A DNA stretch of 64,000 bases from a virus. Below, in pieces: positions 50,452-58,171 of this stretch. The stretch lies in the IMG/VR virus record IMGVR_UViG_3300042691_029373, positions 1-64,000 of that record. The stretch is one strand, 5' to 3'. Every line of letters starts with the position of its first letter. Positions within the stretch are counted from its first letter, which is position 1. The notes beneath the pieces are model-generated. The model searched no databases and was not told the origin of the DNA. It worked only from the letters and a program-made list of their open reading frames with translations. The translations under genes were made by a program, and so were the position numbers.

Positions 50452-51030
50452 TACAAAACAAGCGACCATTTCGTTTTCTTTATTGTATGAGATGCCCACT
50501 GCAAAAGTTTGACCATCACTCAATAATGTGTCATTATGACCAGGACTTAATATCCAGCATTTTAACACTACCAAACTCAAACAGTCATAATAATTCATTC
50601 CTTCTTCATAAACAATAAGGACGGGATAAATCATGTGACCCATCATTAGGTTTTCACGAACGTCAACATAATTAACACCATACAAATCGCATCTCTCATC
50701 AACGTCTTCTTTTGAAGATGTAGGTTGTTTGTGGTCCAAGTAACCATTCTTCAAACAGTAAGAAGATTGTTCAGTTGCAACCTTTACGATTGATTTATCG
50801 TATGAAACAAATTCTAAACCTTTTGATTTACGGTATTTATTGTAATTTTTTTCAAAATACACATTGAATGAATCAATCGAGAACGTCTTTACGTTCGGTT
50901 TAATAACCAACATAGTTTTTTCTAATTCGTCAACTGTCATTACTTTATTGCCCAAAGTTTTTTCTGTGGATTGACAGTATGAAAAAATGTTCAGGGACAA
51001 AAAAAGTGAGGTAATTAATAGTGGTTTCAT
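50437..51030 (-). CDS. Secreted CAP/SCP-domain-like protein
   Basis: 197 residues. Signal peptide (LLITSLFLSLNIFSYCQ). The mature protein has a QSSYCLKNGYLDHKQPTSSK segment and LKCWILSPGHNDTLL, the pattern of CAP domains (helix with LxH, then W..SPGH...LL). CAP proteins bind lipids or act as proteases in some settings. It should be in the periplasm or on the surface. Coupled to the lipoprotein gene upstream (4-base overlap). Confidence 0.7.
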   Translation of the reverse strand: MKPLLITSLFLSLNIFSYCQSTEKTLGNKVMTVDELEKTMLVIKPNVKTFSIDSFNVYFEKNYNKYRKSKGLEFVSYDKSIVKVATEQSSYCLKNGYLDHKQPTSSKEDVDERCDLYGVNYVDVRENLMMGHMIYPVLIVYEEGMNYYDCLSLVVLKCWILSPGHNDTLLSDGQTFAVGISYNKENEMVACFVLVSS

Positions 51031-51407
51031 TTTGTTATATGATATTCTAAAGTATCTAAAATTTGTACAACACCTACAGTATTATAATCCCAAAATTCAC
51101 TCCCAACAGGAATGGTTTGTTCGTATGTTAAATTATTACGCAAATCTAATACCAAAAAACGATTTTTGGGTAAGGTGTCGATAAAAATACTATCTACGAT
51201 AATAAATTCTACATCAACATTTGTGTTCTCAAGAAGTTTTACATCATCTTCAGTTACTTCTGACAAACTTTGTTCAAATGAATTATCAATAATACGTTCG
51301 TATTTTTTTTTACTAATACGAGAACCGTCAGACAACTGAACATTCTTTCTTGTTACACAAGATGATGTTAGTAGAATTACTATGATATATGTGAATATAT
51401 TTTTCAT
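51027..51407 (-). CDS. Lipoprotein
   Basis: 126 residues. Hydrophobic start with lipobox LLTSSC (Cys at about 17). The mature part is acidic with beta segments (NRFLVLDLRNNLTYEQTIPV). Promoter TATATTTG upstream. First gene of a two-gene unit with the CAP-like protein; both would act in the envelope of the infected cell. Confidence 0.75.
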   Translation of the reverse strand: MKNIFTYIIVILLTSSCVTRKNVQLSDGSRISKKKYERIIDNSFEQSLSEVTEDDVKLLENTNVDVEFIIVDSIFIDTLPKNRFLVLDLRNNLTYEQTIPVGSEFWDYNTVGVVQILDTLEYHITK

Positions 51408-51416
51408 TATTTCCTA

Positions 51417-51424
51417 CAAATATA
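51417..51424 (-). promoter_or_regulatory. Bacteroidetes-type -7 box (TATATTTG)
   Basis: CAAATATA on the plus strand, 9 bases from the start codon at 51407. A TTG about 17 bases further upstream may be the -33 box. Confidence 0.65.
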
Positions 51425-51479
51425 CTAAATTTTTTCATATCCAATTTTTTTTCTTAAAATTTTTTCCTATAATTAATTT

Positions 51480-51680
51480 ATGAATATAAATTTTGAAACC
51501 CCCCAACTAATGTTTAAACTCACCAAGTATTTTGGTGAAATGGAAGATGGACGAACATTTGCTATAGTTGTTCGTTCAGGAGATGATTATGATTCAGTGG
51601 AAGATATTGAAACTGATGACGATGAATTCACACAAGAAGAGCTTGATGCTATTGAAAAAAGTTTTTATGATTCTTTATAA
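51480..51680 (+). CDS. Small acidic protein
   Basis: 66 residues, strongly acidic at the C terminus (DSVEDIETDDDEFTQEE). Such mimicry-like acidity is common in phage inhibitors, but nothing more specific can be said. No tag. Confidence 0.55.
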   Translation: MNINFETPQLMFKLTKYFGEMEDGRTFAIVVRSGDDYDSVEDIETDDDEFTQEELDAIEKSFYDSL

Positions 51681-51689
51681 TTTATAACT

Positions 51690-52028
51690 ATGAAAAAAGA
51701 AAAAGCAAAAATGGCCGCGCCAAAGAAAGAAAAAAAGAAAAAGGTTGCCGAAAAAACAATTGTAACCGCTCCGAAAACAATTTCAGTTAAAATGGTAGAG
51801 TATTATAATACCATGGTTGTACACGAACCAATTGAAATCAATGTTGAGGATTATCCCGAACTAAACGGGATGTCAGAGGAACAAATTAAGGATTACATTA
51901 AAGAGAATTGGTCTGACATGAAATCAACGAATGAGGAATGGTACGAATCCCTTTATGACGAATGTAGTCAATCCGACGTAATGAGAGAAAAGATTACAGG
52001 TGAAGAACAAGAATGTTACTTCGATTAA
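51690..52028 (+). CDS. Hypothetical protein with basic start and acidic end
   Basis: 112 residues. Lys-rich N terminus (KKEKAKMAAPKKEKKKK) followed by an acidic alpha/beta part (NGMSEEQIKDYIKENWSDMK). Nine bases after the previous gene. It may bind nucleic acid through its first part. Confidence 0.6.
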   Translation: MKKEKAKMAAPKKEKKKKVAEKTIVTAPKTISVKMVEYYNTMVVHEPIEINVEDYPELNGMSEEQIKDYIKENWSDMKSTNEEWYESLYDECSQSDVMREKITGEEQECYFD

Positions 52029-52081
52029 TTGAATTATAGTACTATTTATAAGTAATAAACCATTAACAAAAAAATAGTACT

Positions 52082-52117
52082 ATGAAAAACGGTGGTGGTT
52101 GTGGTTGTGGAAAATAA
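52082..52117 (+). CDS. Possible micro-protein KNGGGCGCGK
   Basis: 11 residues with a CGC motif, preceded by TACTATTTATAAGTAATAAA and closely followed by a terminator. The unit of element, tiny ORF and terminator makes it more than a chance frame. Similar CGC start as in the protein at 7359. Confidence 0.4.
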   Translation: MKNGGGCGCGK

Positions 52118-52141
52118 TTTCCCAAACACGTTAAACAGAAC

Positions 52142-52165
52142 AAAGGGAAGAGTAATCTTCCCTTT
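52142..52165 (+). terminator. Intrinsic terminator
   Basis: AAAGGGAAGA and TCTTCCCTTT form a 10-bp stem with a GTAA loop, followed by TTTTT. Confidence 0.85.
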
Positions 52166-52192
52166 TTTTTCATATAAACTATAATTATTTTT

Positions 52193-52381
52193 ATGACAAA
52201 CGAACAAAAAGCACAACAATACGGAGAGTTATTGAACGAACACACAAGATTGGGTAATCAGATTAACGAAATTAAAGGACAAAGTATTGATTTGAATCAA
52301 AATCAGTTGAGTCAAATCGGAAGACTGGAAACCCAACAAATTCGAATTATGAATTACATTAATAGACTGCTCTCACAGTAA
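52193..52381 (+). CDS. Small coiled-coil protein
   Basis: 62 residues, Gln- and Asn-rich, with regular hydrophobic spacing (LLNEHTRLGNQINEIKGQ) typical of a coiled coil. No tag. Function unknown. Confidence 0.6.
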   Translation: MTNEQKAQQYGELLNEHTRLGNQINEIKGQSIDLNQNQLSQIGRLETQQIRIMNYINRLLSQ

Positions 52382-52404
52382 TCATCTATTGTATATTTAT
52401 ATAC

Positions 52405-52734
52405 ATGAAGATTGTATTAACAGAATCTCAAATGGAAAAGTTGATTGATGAGCAATTGACTAAACCTAAAGAGACCGAGGATTTTTCAGAGTATATCAGA
52501 AAATTTAACACGATTAAACTTAATAATAAGACATTTACTCCTGACGATTTTTTATCGAAGTTAAATAATTCACCAATCCAACTTAATTTATTCCATATTC
52601 AAACAGATGGGTATAATATCGGAACGGGAGCTTTATCTGCTAAAGGTAAAATTGGTAATCTCAATTTGATATTGAGTGTGAAACCGGTAGGAGATTTCAA
52701 AACAGGTTTGGTTACAATAACAAAAACGATATAA
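52405..52734 (+). CDS. Tagged hypothetical protein
   Basis: 109 residues. Class II tag KIVLTESQMEKLIDEQLTK with LTE and IDE sites. Beta-rich body (GNLNLILSVKPVGDFKTGLV). Preceded by TATATTTATATAC. No family recognised. Confidence 0.65.
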   Translation: MKIVLTESQMEKLIDEQLTKPKETEDFSEYIRKFNTIKLNNKTFTPDDFLSKLNNSPIQLNLFHIQTDGYNIGTGALSAKGKIGNLNLILSVKPVGDFKTGLVTITKTI

Positions 52735-52762
52735 ACCTTATATTTATTATAAAACAAAAGAT

Positions 52763-53176
52763 ATGAAACATTTATTGAATGACTTATCCGAAGAGGAAAA
52801 AAATAGAATTCGTGAGCAACACACTGGCGGTAAGAAACTTGTAATCGAAAATTTCGATAAACTTGTTAATACCAAACTTGGTGATGTTAAACCATTGTTG
52901 CGGGAACAAACTGAGGAAGCAAATATTACAAAATCTATTCAGTGTTTTTTAAATAAAAGAATGAATGCGGGTTTAGTAGTTGATGGTTTAGCCGGTGATA
53001 ATACAAGTAAAGCCGTTGAAAAATACCAAAGTAACATTGGAGTTTTTCCTACTGATGGGATATTGGGCCCCGATACAAAAGATAAAATGCCACAATCTGA
53101 CGTTAAAATATTAGAGGAATGTATAAATGAACATTCGGATATTATTGATAAAGTATTAAGGTGGTTTGGATTTTAA
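52763..53176 (+). CDS. Tagged peptidoglycan-binding-like protein
   Basis: 137 residues. Tag KHLLNDLSEEEKNRIREQHT and then LLREQ at about 53, the SEEE-type two-part tag. The body LVVDGLAGDNTSKAVEKYQS then DGILGPDTKDKM follows the PG_binding_1 pattern twice. It has no catalytic domain. Preceded by TATATTTATTATAAAAC. Confidence 0.65.
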   Translation: MKHLLNDLSEEEKNRIREQHTGGKKLVIENFDKLVNTKLGDVKPLLREQTEEANITKSIQCFLNKRMNAGLVVDGLAGDNTSKAVEKYQSNIGVFPTDGILGPDTKDKMPQSDVKILEECINEHSDIIDKVLRWFGF

Positions 53177-53182
53177 AACTAT

Positions 53183-53206
53183 AAAAGGGGTCTTATGACC
53201 CCTTTT
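53183..53206. terminator. Bidirectional intrinsic terminator
   Basis: AAAAGGGGTC and GACCCCTTTT form a 10-bp stem with a TTAT loop between convergent genes. Confidence 0.9.
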
Positions 53207-53407
53207 TTAATGACGGTTACACGGAGCTTTGAAATGAACCAAGTCGTTTCCTTTATTCATTTTCTGAACTTTCTTTGAATGCTTTTGTCCTCGTTTTGCA
53301 TGTGCCGAATAATTGTAACCACGTTGAGGTGATGAACAAGAACCGAGAAACAGGATTGACAAAATGATTGTTGCGAACAGAACAAATGCTTTGAATGGGT
53401 TTTTCAT
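53207..53407 (-). CDS. Small lipoprotein
   Basis: 66 residues. Hydrophobic start and lipobox LFLGSC, then a short basic tail (HAKRGQKHSKKVQKMNKG). TATATTTG promoter upstream. Basic lipoproteins of this size could bind the outer surface or wall. Confidence 0.7.
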   Translation of the reverse strand: MKNPFKAFVLFATIILSILFLGSCSSPQRGYNYSAHAKRGQKHSKKVQKMNKGNDLVHFKAPCNRH

Positions 53408-53433
53408 AATTGTATGGGTTTAAAATTGTGGTA

Positions 53434-53441
53434 CAAATATA
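53434..53441 (-). promoter_or_regulatory. Bacteroidetes-type -7 box (TATATTTG)
   Basis: CAAATATA on the plus strand, 26 bases from the start of the lipoprotein gene at 53407. Confidence 0.6.
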
Positions 53442-53484
53442 CTTCACTTTTTTAAATCTACAAATATTTTTTATAAAAAAACTT

Positions 53485-54156
53485 ATGAACATAGTACATA
53501 GTCCAGGAGGACCGGTGGTTAAAGAACTTGATGATTTTTTGAGGAGTGATAGATGTCCTGTCTCCGAATACCCAATACAAGTAAGACATTCTCATGGGGA
53601 TGAAAAACACATAACTTTTATGATTGAACAATTAACCGAAGATATTGTGAAAGACCCTATGGTATTAGGCCCACTACATAGGGATGCGGTCCATGAAGTT
53701 TGGACATTTAGCGAATACAACATTCATCTAATGAATCAAGCGGGGATTACTAAAGCGAGATTGATTAAATTAGAACCTACCGATGAGTATAGGGCGGAAA
53801 TTCTTTCATACAATCCTGACAACACTTATGACTATGATGTATCTTTCTTTGGTTGGATGAGTGAAAGAAGATACAATATGATGTACCAATTACAAAGTAG
53901 AGGATTGAGGGTTATGTATGGACAGGATGGTTGGGGTGAGCATAGAGACAGAATTATTGCTAAAAGCAAAGTTATGGTTAACGTACATTATGCGGAAGAT
54001 TTTAAATGTTTTGAACAAATCAGATGTTTTCCTTGGATGTGTACCGGTAAAATAGTTGTGAGTGAAACTAGTTATGATACGGACGAAAGAGTAATATTCG
54101 CCGATTATGACAAATTAGCCGATACTGTTGCCGAAGTAATTAGAACAAGATTTTAA
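53485..54156 (+). CDS. Glycosyltransferase family 1-like protein
   Basis: 223 residues from the ATG at 53485. VSFFGWMSERRYNMMYQLQ (start of the second Rossmann half), then AKSKVMVNVHYAEDFKCFEQ and TGKIVVSETSYD fit the C-terminal half of GT-B glycosyltransferases of the phage type. The N-terminal half is short. It may decorate phage DNA or a virion or host surface. Confidence 0.65.
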   Translation: MNIVHSPGGPVVKELDDFLRSDRCPVSEYPIQVRHSHGDEKHITFMIEQLTEDIVKDPMVLGPLHRDAVHEVWTFSEYNIHLMNQAGITKARLIKLEPTDEYRAEILSYNPDNTYDYDVSFFGWMSERRYNMMYQLQSRGLRVMYGQDGWGEHRDRIIAKSKVMVNVHYAEDFKCFEQIRCFPWMCTGKIVVSETSYDTDERVIFADYDKLADTVAEVIRTRF

Positions 54157-54186
54157 AAAAAACAATATTTATTATAAAATAATATT

Positions 54187-54606
54187 GTGATTAACTTAAA
54201 TGAAGAAGTAAGAAAGTTTGGATACCTTTCATTGTATAAAAGAGGTGTGGTTATTTCCGAACAAACAACAGGCACAACTAGTACTAGCGGTGTAACTTCA
54301 GGTTTAACTACAGTAGAAACTACCTTACTCGGTTTTCTAAATGACGTTGTTCAAAAAAGTTTAACCCAAGACCCATCAAATGTTTCTTTCAGTGGATTAA
54401 CCGATGATGTCGAGAAAAGAAAACAAATGACTGATTTGAGTAATCAATTAATACAAAAAAGAGATACTGGTTCGGTAGATGTAAATCAAAGTAATTTTCA
54501 ATTATATCTCAATACGATGAACAGTATGTTTCCTAATACGGAAGACAAACTCCCATTTTATCAATTGGGGTTAGGTGTTAAAAAGATGGAACAGAAAACC
54601 ATTTAG
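54187..54606 (+). CDS. Tagged Thr/Ser-rich protein (GTG start)
   Basis: 139 residues from a GTG after AATATTTATTATAAAAT. The start INLNEEVRKFGYLSLYKRGV is followed by VISEQTTGTTSTSG: LNE and ISE sites, then a Thr/Ser-rich linker. Helical end. It overlaps the convergent gene by 29 bases. No family recognised. Confidence 0.55.
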   Translation: MINLNEEVRKFGYLSLYKRGVVISEQTTGTTSTSGVTSGLTTVETTLLGFLNDVVQKSLTQDPSNVSFSGLTDDVEKRKQMTDLSNQLIQKRDTGSVDVNQSNFQLYLNTMNSMFPNTEDKLPFYQLGLGVKKMEQKTI

Positions 54607-55060
54607 GTACTAATCCATGTTTCCATACCGCGAAACTTGATTTCGCACCACGGTAATAATTCCTATATGACTCCACAACATCGGATACTTTATATTCATC
54701 AGGCATTGCCTTTGGTGGTTCAGTAAATCCAACATCATTAATTGTTGGTTTATTTGACAAACACCACTCAATAACATCCTGTGATTTATGACGTTTTTCG
54801 TAACGACTGGTGTATTCTTTACAAAGGGCGAGTCCAAGTTCGCAAAGATAAAGATAGTTCGATAATGAGGACCTGGTCCATATAGAACAGGGGTGATTCT
54901 TGTGGGATAACTTATACGGTACTTGGTCGGTCGGTTGGTCGGTCATGTAATGTGCCGAACAAAGTAGTTGAGCCGTCTCAAGAATCATTTTGACCACATG
55001 TTTATCACAATGGTCTTTAGCACATTTTTCTACATCCCAATCTAAAAAGAAAATATTCAT
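54578..55060 (-). CDS. Conserved phage protein with CDKHVVKM motif
   Basis: 160 residues from the ATG at 55060, just after TATCTTTG; earlier in-frame codons are upstream of the promoter. NIFFLDWDVEKCAKDHCDKH, VVKMILETAQLL, NHPCSIWTRSSLSNY, FTEPPKAMPDEYK and SYRNYYRGAKSSFAVWK are the conserved blocks of a protein common in T4-like and marine phages. Its function is not known to me. Confidence 0.8.
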   Translation of the reverse strand: MNIFFLDWDVEKCAKDHCDKHVVKMILETAQLLCSAHYMTDQPTDQVPYKLSHKNHPCSIWTRSSLSNYLYLCELGLALCKEYTSRYEKRHKSQDVIEWCLSNKPTINDVGFTEPPKAMPDEYKVSDVVESYRNYYRGAKSSFAVWKHGLVPKWFSVPSF

Positions 55061-55064
55061 AGTA

Positions 55065-55072
55065 CAAAGATA
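55065..55072 (-). promoter_or_regulatory. Bacteroidetes-type -7 box (TATCTTTG)
   Basis: CAAAGATA on the plus strand, 4 bases from the start at 55060. Confidence 0.65.
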
Positions 55073-55091
55073 TTTATAAAAAAACAAAGAT

Positions 55092-55301
55092 ATGAAAAAG
55101 TCATTAGTTATGTTATCACTATTCTCATTTTTATTTGCTGGTTGTACATTGACCATTGGAGATGGATGTAAATGTGGTGAGAATGGATGTAGTAAGCCTG
55201 CGCAAATTCAAATAATTGAAAAAGAACCTCAAGTTGAGGAAACAACAGATTTTCCATCTGACGAATTCCATGTAGTTGAGGACACCACAGAAAATTTCTA
55301 A
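55092..55301 (+). CDS. Small lipoprotein
   Basis: 69 residues. Hydrophobic start and lipobox LFAGC (Cys at 18). The mature part has GDGCKCGENGCSK with several Cys, then an acidic tail. Would be anchored in the host envelope. Confidence 0.7.
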   Translation: MKKSLVMLSLFSFLFAGCTLTIGDGCKCGENGCSKPAQIQIIEKEPQVEETTDFPSDEFHVVEDTTENF

Positions 55302-55304
55302 AAA

Positions 55305-55637
55305 ATGGTTTTTACAATAACTGAAAAGAAAAAACAGGCTTTATTGTCGGTCCTACAATCATTCTTCGATGGTAAGCTAGAAGAATATAGGGATTTGGAT
55401 GATGCCGGTGAATTGGAATATTTTACCGGAGCATTTGTAAATAACATAGATAAAATAGAGATTGCTGACATCAGAAGGTCCGAAGGTATATGGTCCGTTG
55501 ATTTGATATTCCATATGAATAGAATTTACTCATATGCTGATGAAGATTTGATTTATGATTTATCTTCAGGATTAACCGATTATATTGGTGAAAACGATAT
55601 AAACGTATCACAACAAGAAGCGGAATATGGCATCTGA
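55305..55637 (+). CDS. Possibly tagged acidic protein
   Basis: 110 residues starting 3 bases after the lipoprotein stop. Begins VFTITEKKKQALLSVLQSF, a variant class II tag (ITE|K). Acidic helical body. The next gene overlaps it by 11 bases. Confidence 0.55.
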   Translation: MVFTITEKKKQALLSVLQSFFDGKLEEYRDLDDAGELEYFTGAFVNNIDKIEIADIRRSEGIWSVDLIFHMNRIYSYADEDLIYDLSSGLTDYIGENDINVSQQEAEYGI

Positions 55638-56112
55638 ATTAGAAAGACTGTCTGATAAAGTATTGTTTCAAATTATAAAACAAATCGATGAAAATTGTGA
55701 GTCTAATAGTATTTCGTTAGAATCTGAATTTGGTGATGAAATTATCACTGTTATTGACCAAACTCTCAAAATTTTTGGAATAATTGATAATCCAAAATAT
55801 ATTGATGATGAATTCTTATGGACAGTATTGAAAATGAACATGAATAAATTATCTGATGATAGATTGGTGGGAAATTTAGAACGGCCAGAAATTAAGGAAT
55901 ATGAATTTGATATTGATGTAAGTGAGACGGTTTATCAGACAAGTTCATGGACACATCGAATAGAATCATATGGAAATCCATATAGAATAGCGAGAGCCAT
56001 GGAATATAACGGAGATTTAGATTATTGGGAGGGAAGACAAGGTTATACCGATATTAACGACTCAGAAACTAATGAGATAAGAATAGATAAAAGAAGTTTC
56101 AAAGAGATTTAA
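55627..56112 (+). CDS. Acidic hypothetical protein
   Basis: 161 residues, overlapping its upstream neighbour. Acidic helices at the start, then IRIDKRSFKEI at the end. Resembles the preceding protein in composition. No family recognised. Confidence 0.6.
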   Translation: MASELERLSDKVLFQIIKQIDENCESNSISLESEFGDEIITVIDQTLKIFGIIDNPKYIDDEFLWTVLKMNMNKLSDDRLVGNLERPEIKEYEFDIDVSETVYQTSSWTHRIESYGNPYRIARAMEYNGDLDYWEGRQGYTDINDSETNEIRIDKRSFKEI

Positions 56113-56876
56113 TCCAACTCTCCCAAGTTATCCACATTTATTCTACCGTTCAATCTTTTTCCAAACTTTGGTTCATCTATCGCTTCGTAAAAATACGTAT
56201 CGTCTTTCTCTAATGTTTGATTCATAGGCTCTACAATAGGTGTTTGGACTCTCATTAAACTTATAGTTTTATTGTTTGGGTATATTGAGTCAGGTGCCAT
56301 TTCATCCCATTCATCTAACTCCATAAATTCATTCATTAACTCTGTATCATATGAGGCATAAAACCACTGACTAATCTCTCTTTTATCATAATCGTCGTAA
56401 GTTCCACTACCACCACATTCATTACAATTTACTTGTCCATCGCCTGCACAGTAATCACAATCTAAATCACCATCGCCATCACAAAGCCCGCAAGTATCAT
56501 CTTCCTCATCTCGTCCACTACCACTACAATCACTACATTCTTCGCGGCCAGTACCATCACAGTAATCACAATTTTCATATCCATCACCATCACATTGAGG
56601 ACATTGGGTCTCTGAATAATCCAAATCTATTTCAATTAATGAGTAGGCAAATAAATTATTAACTATTTCATCATACTTTTTATCTAAAACTTCGGGAGTA
56701 TCTACGAGCGGTAAAAGAAAAGAAGAAATTATAATATCTTTAGCCGTCATTCCCTCTGCTAATTTATTATAAGGGAAAGTAGAATGAAAGTAGGTATAGA
56801 TGTCTGTGGGTTGTATGTTGCTGAAATTAGGTTGATGTATTTTTTTTACAACCGAAATTAATTTATTTTTTTCCAT
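56109..56876 (-). CDS. DnaJ-type cysteine-rich (CxxCxGxG) protein without J domain
   Basis: 255 residues from the ATG after CTATTTATTAATATG; upstream codons are outside. Residues about 90-155 hold six CxxCxGxG units (CPQCDGDG, CDYCDGTG, CSDCSGSG, CGLCDGDG, CDYCAGDG, CNECGGSG), two more than the four in DnaJ. There is no HPD-containing J domain. Each pair should bind zinc. The flanks are acidic and not recognised. It may be a holdase or a protein-binding zinc scaffold. Confidence 0.8.
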   Translation of the reverse strand: MEKNKLISVVKKIHQPNFSNIQPTDIYTYFHSTFPYNKLAEGMTAKDIIISSFLLPLVDTPEVLDKKYDEIVNNLFAYSLIEIDLDYSETQCPQCDGDGYENCDYCDGTGREECSDCSGSGRDEEDDTCGLCDGDGDLDCDYCAGDGQVNCNECGGSGTYDDYDKREISQWFYASYDTELMNEFMELDEWDEMAPDSIYPNNKTISLMRVQTPIVEPMNQTLEKDDTYFYEAIDEPKFGKRLNGRINVDNLGELD

Positions 56877-56938
56877 ATTAATAAATAGTCTATGGGCACG
56901 CTTGTTGATATTTATACAATAATATACAAACAAAAAAA

Positions 56939-57271
56939 ATGAAAAAGATAATTACTTTGGTTTTTTTGATGATGTCCATTATGTCTTTTGGACAAAAATT
57001 TAATGCCGAGTATAATTTGGTTATTGATTACAATGGTAAGGAAAGACTTGAAAAAAATCATTCAGGAGTTTGGACCGTATCCGACTCAACCTTGTATCAG
57101 TTTTATGATAACGACACTTTAGAATATAAAATTTCAGAAATAAAAGGTAGAAATGTTTTTCATGTAAATGATTTTGGAGAAACAGTTAAATTTTTATTTA
57201 ACGCAAATGGAGATGTTGTAAGAACTAATATGACAAGACCAAATCAATATCTTATTTACAGAAAAAGATAA
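56939..57271 (+). CDS. Secreted small protein
   Basis: 110 residues. Signal peptide (KKIITLVFLMMSIMSFGQ) of the Bacteroidetes style. The mature part is beta-rich (KFNAEYNLVIDYNGKERLEK). Probably periplasmic. No family recognised. Confidence 0.7.
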   Translation: MKKIITLVFLMMSIMSFGQKFNAEYNLVIDYNGKERLEKNHSGVWTVSDSTLYQFYDNDTLEYKISEIKGRNVFHVNDFGETVKFLFNANGDVVRTNMTRPNQYLIYRKR

Positions 57272-57287
57272 TTTTGTATTTATTAGT

Positions 57288-57989
57288 ATGGAAAATCTTG
57301 ATTACTTGAAACTTCAAAAGAAAATCGTCAATTCTGAAAATTTAGATGAGTTAAAGGACGCGGTAAAAGAAGTTAATCAATTTGTCAAAGATAAAAAAAT
57401 AAAATCAGGTTCTGACGAGTTTAAAAAACTACAGGAAAGAATCAACATAGTATTAATCAAATTGAGAAAGAAATTAAAAACAGAACAAAAAACTATTGTT
57501 GTTACAGAGCAACAATTAAGTAGAATAGTTAAATTATTGTCGGAAGTTGATTCAACGTCACAGGACATTATTGATAGAATTCTTGACCAAATTTCAAAAC
57601 ACGGGGAAGAATCATTGTCTCCATCACAAAAGAAAAAGTTACAAGATTTTAGTTCGGGTAAATCATTAGAATATGATAAACCAAAATTCAGAGATAGACC
57701 AGGTGTAACATTTGAATCACAAGAAGAACCCACTGTTTCATTTACATTACTTGAAACAATTGAAACTGAAGATGGTCATGAATACTTGGGTGAAGTTGTG
57801 TTTATGGAAAATGAATACACCGGATTTGTAACTACCGATGAGAATGAAGAACTCACATCAATTGAGTTTGAAAACTTAAATACACAAAAAGATTTATTAG
57901 AAGACGCGGGAGACAATGTCCCCCACATCGTAAGTTTTTTCGAAGGTGTGGTAATGGGATTAGCCGATGAGGACAATCCTTACGATTGA
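57288..57989 (+). CDS. Protein with an internal tag-like segment
   Basis: 233 residues after GTATTTATTAGT. The first 62 residues are charged helices. At about 64-84 comes QKTIVVTEQQLSRIVKLLSE, which has all features of a class II tag (VTE, helix, LSE), but inside the protein. The rest is acidic, with beta segments. The first part may be a domain added before the tag, or a large propeptide. It overlaps the next gene by 10 bases. Confidence 0.6.
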   Translation: MENLDYLKLQKKIVNSENLDELKDAVKEVNQFVKDKKIKSGSDEFKKLQERINIVLIKLRKKLKTEQKTIVVTEQQLSRIVKLLSEVDSTSQDIIDRILDQISKHGEESLSPSQKKKLQDFSSGKSLEYDKPKFRDRPGVTFESQEEPTVSFTLLETIETEDGHEYLGEVVFMENEYTGFVTTDENEELTSIEFENLNTQKDLLEDAGDNVPHIVSFFEGVVMGLADEDNPYD

Positions 57990-58171
57990 GTTTTTGGTTT
58001 TCTACCCCTTTTCTTTTTTTCAGGTACTGGAGTTGGCGTCGGGGCGTTAATAGATAATTCAGTTAATTCAACACCATCCTCATCATCCTTGTGAAGTTTT
58101 TTGTAATTTTTCCAAGAAATTAGAAAACCAATAAAAATTAGTGAGATAAAGATTAAGATAGTTATTAGCAT
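57980..58171 (-). CDS. Small membrane protein
   Basis: 63 residues. One N-terminal transmembrane helix (LITILIFISLIFIGFLISW), then a Pro/Thr-rich stretch and a basic tail (KKKRGRKPK). Function unknown. Confidence 0.6.
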   Translation of the reverse strand: MLITILIFISLIFIGFLISWKNYKKLHKDDEDGVELTELSINAPTPTPVPEKKKRGRKPKTQS

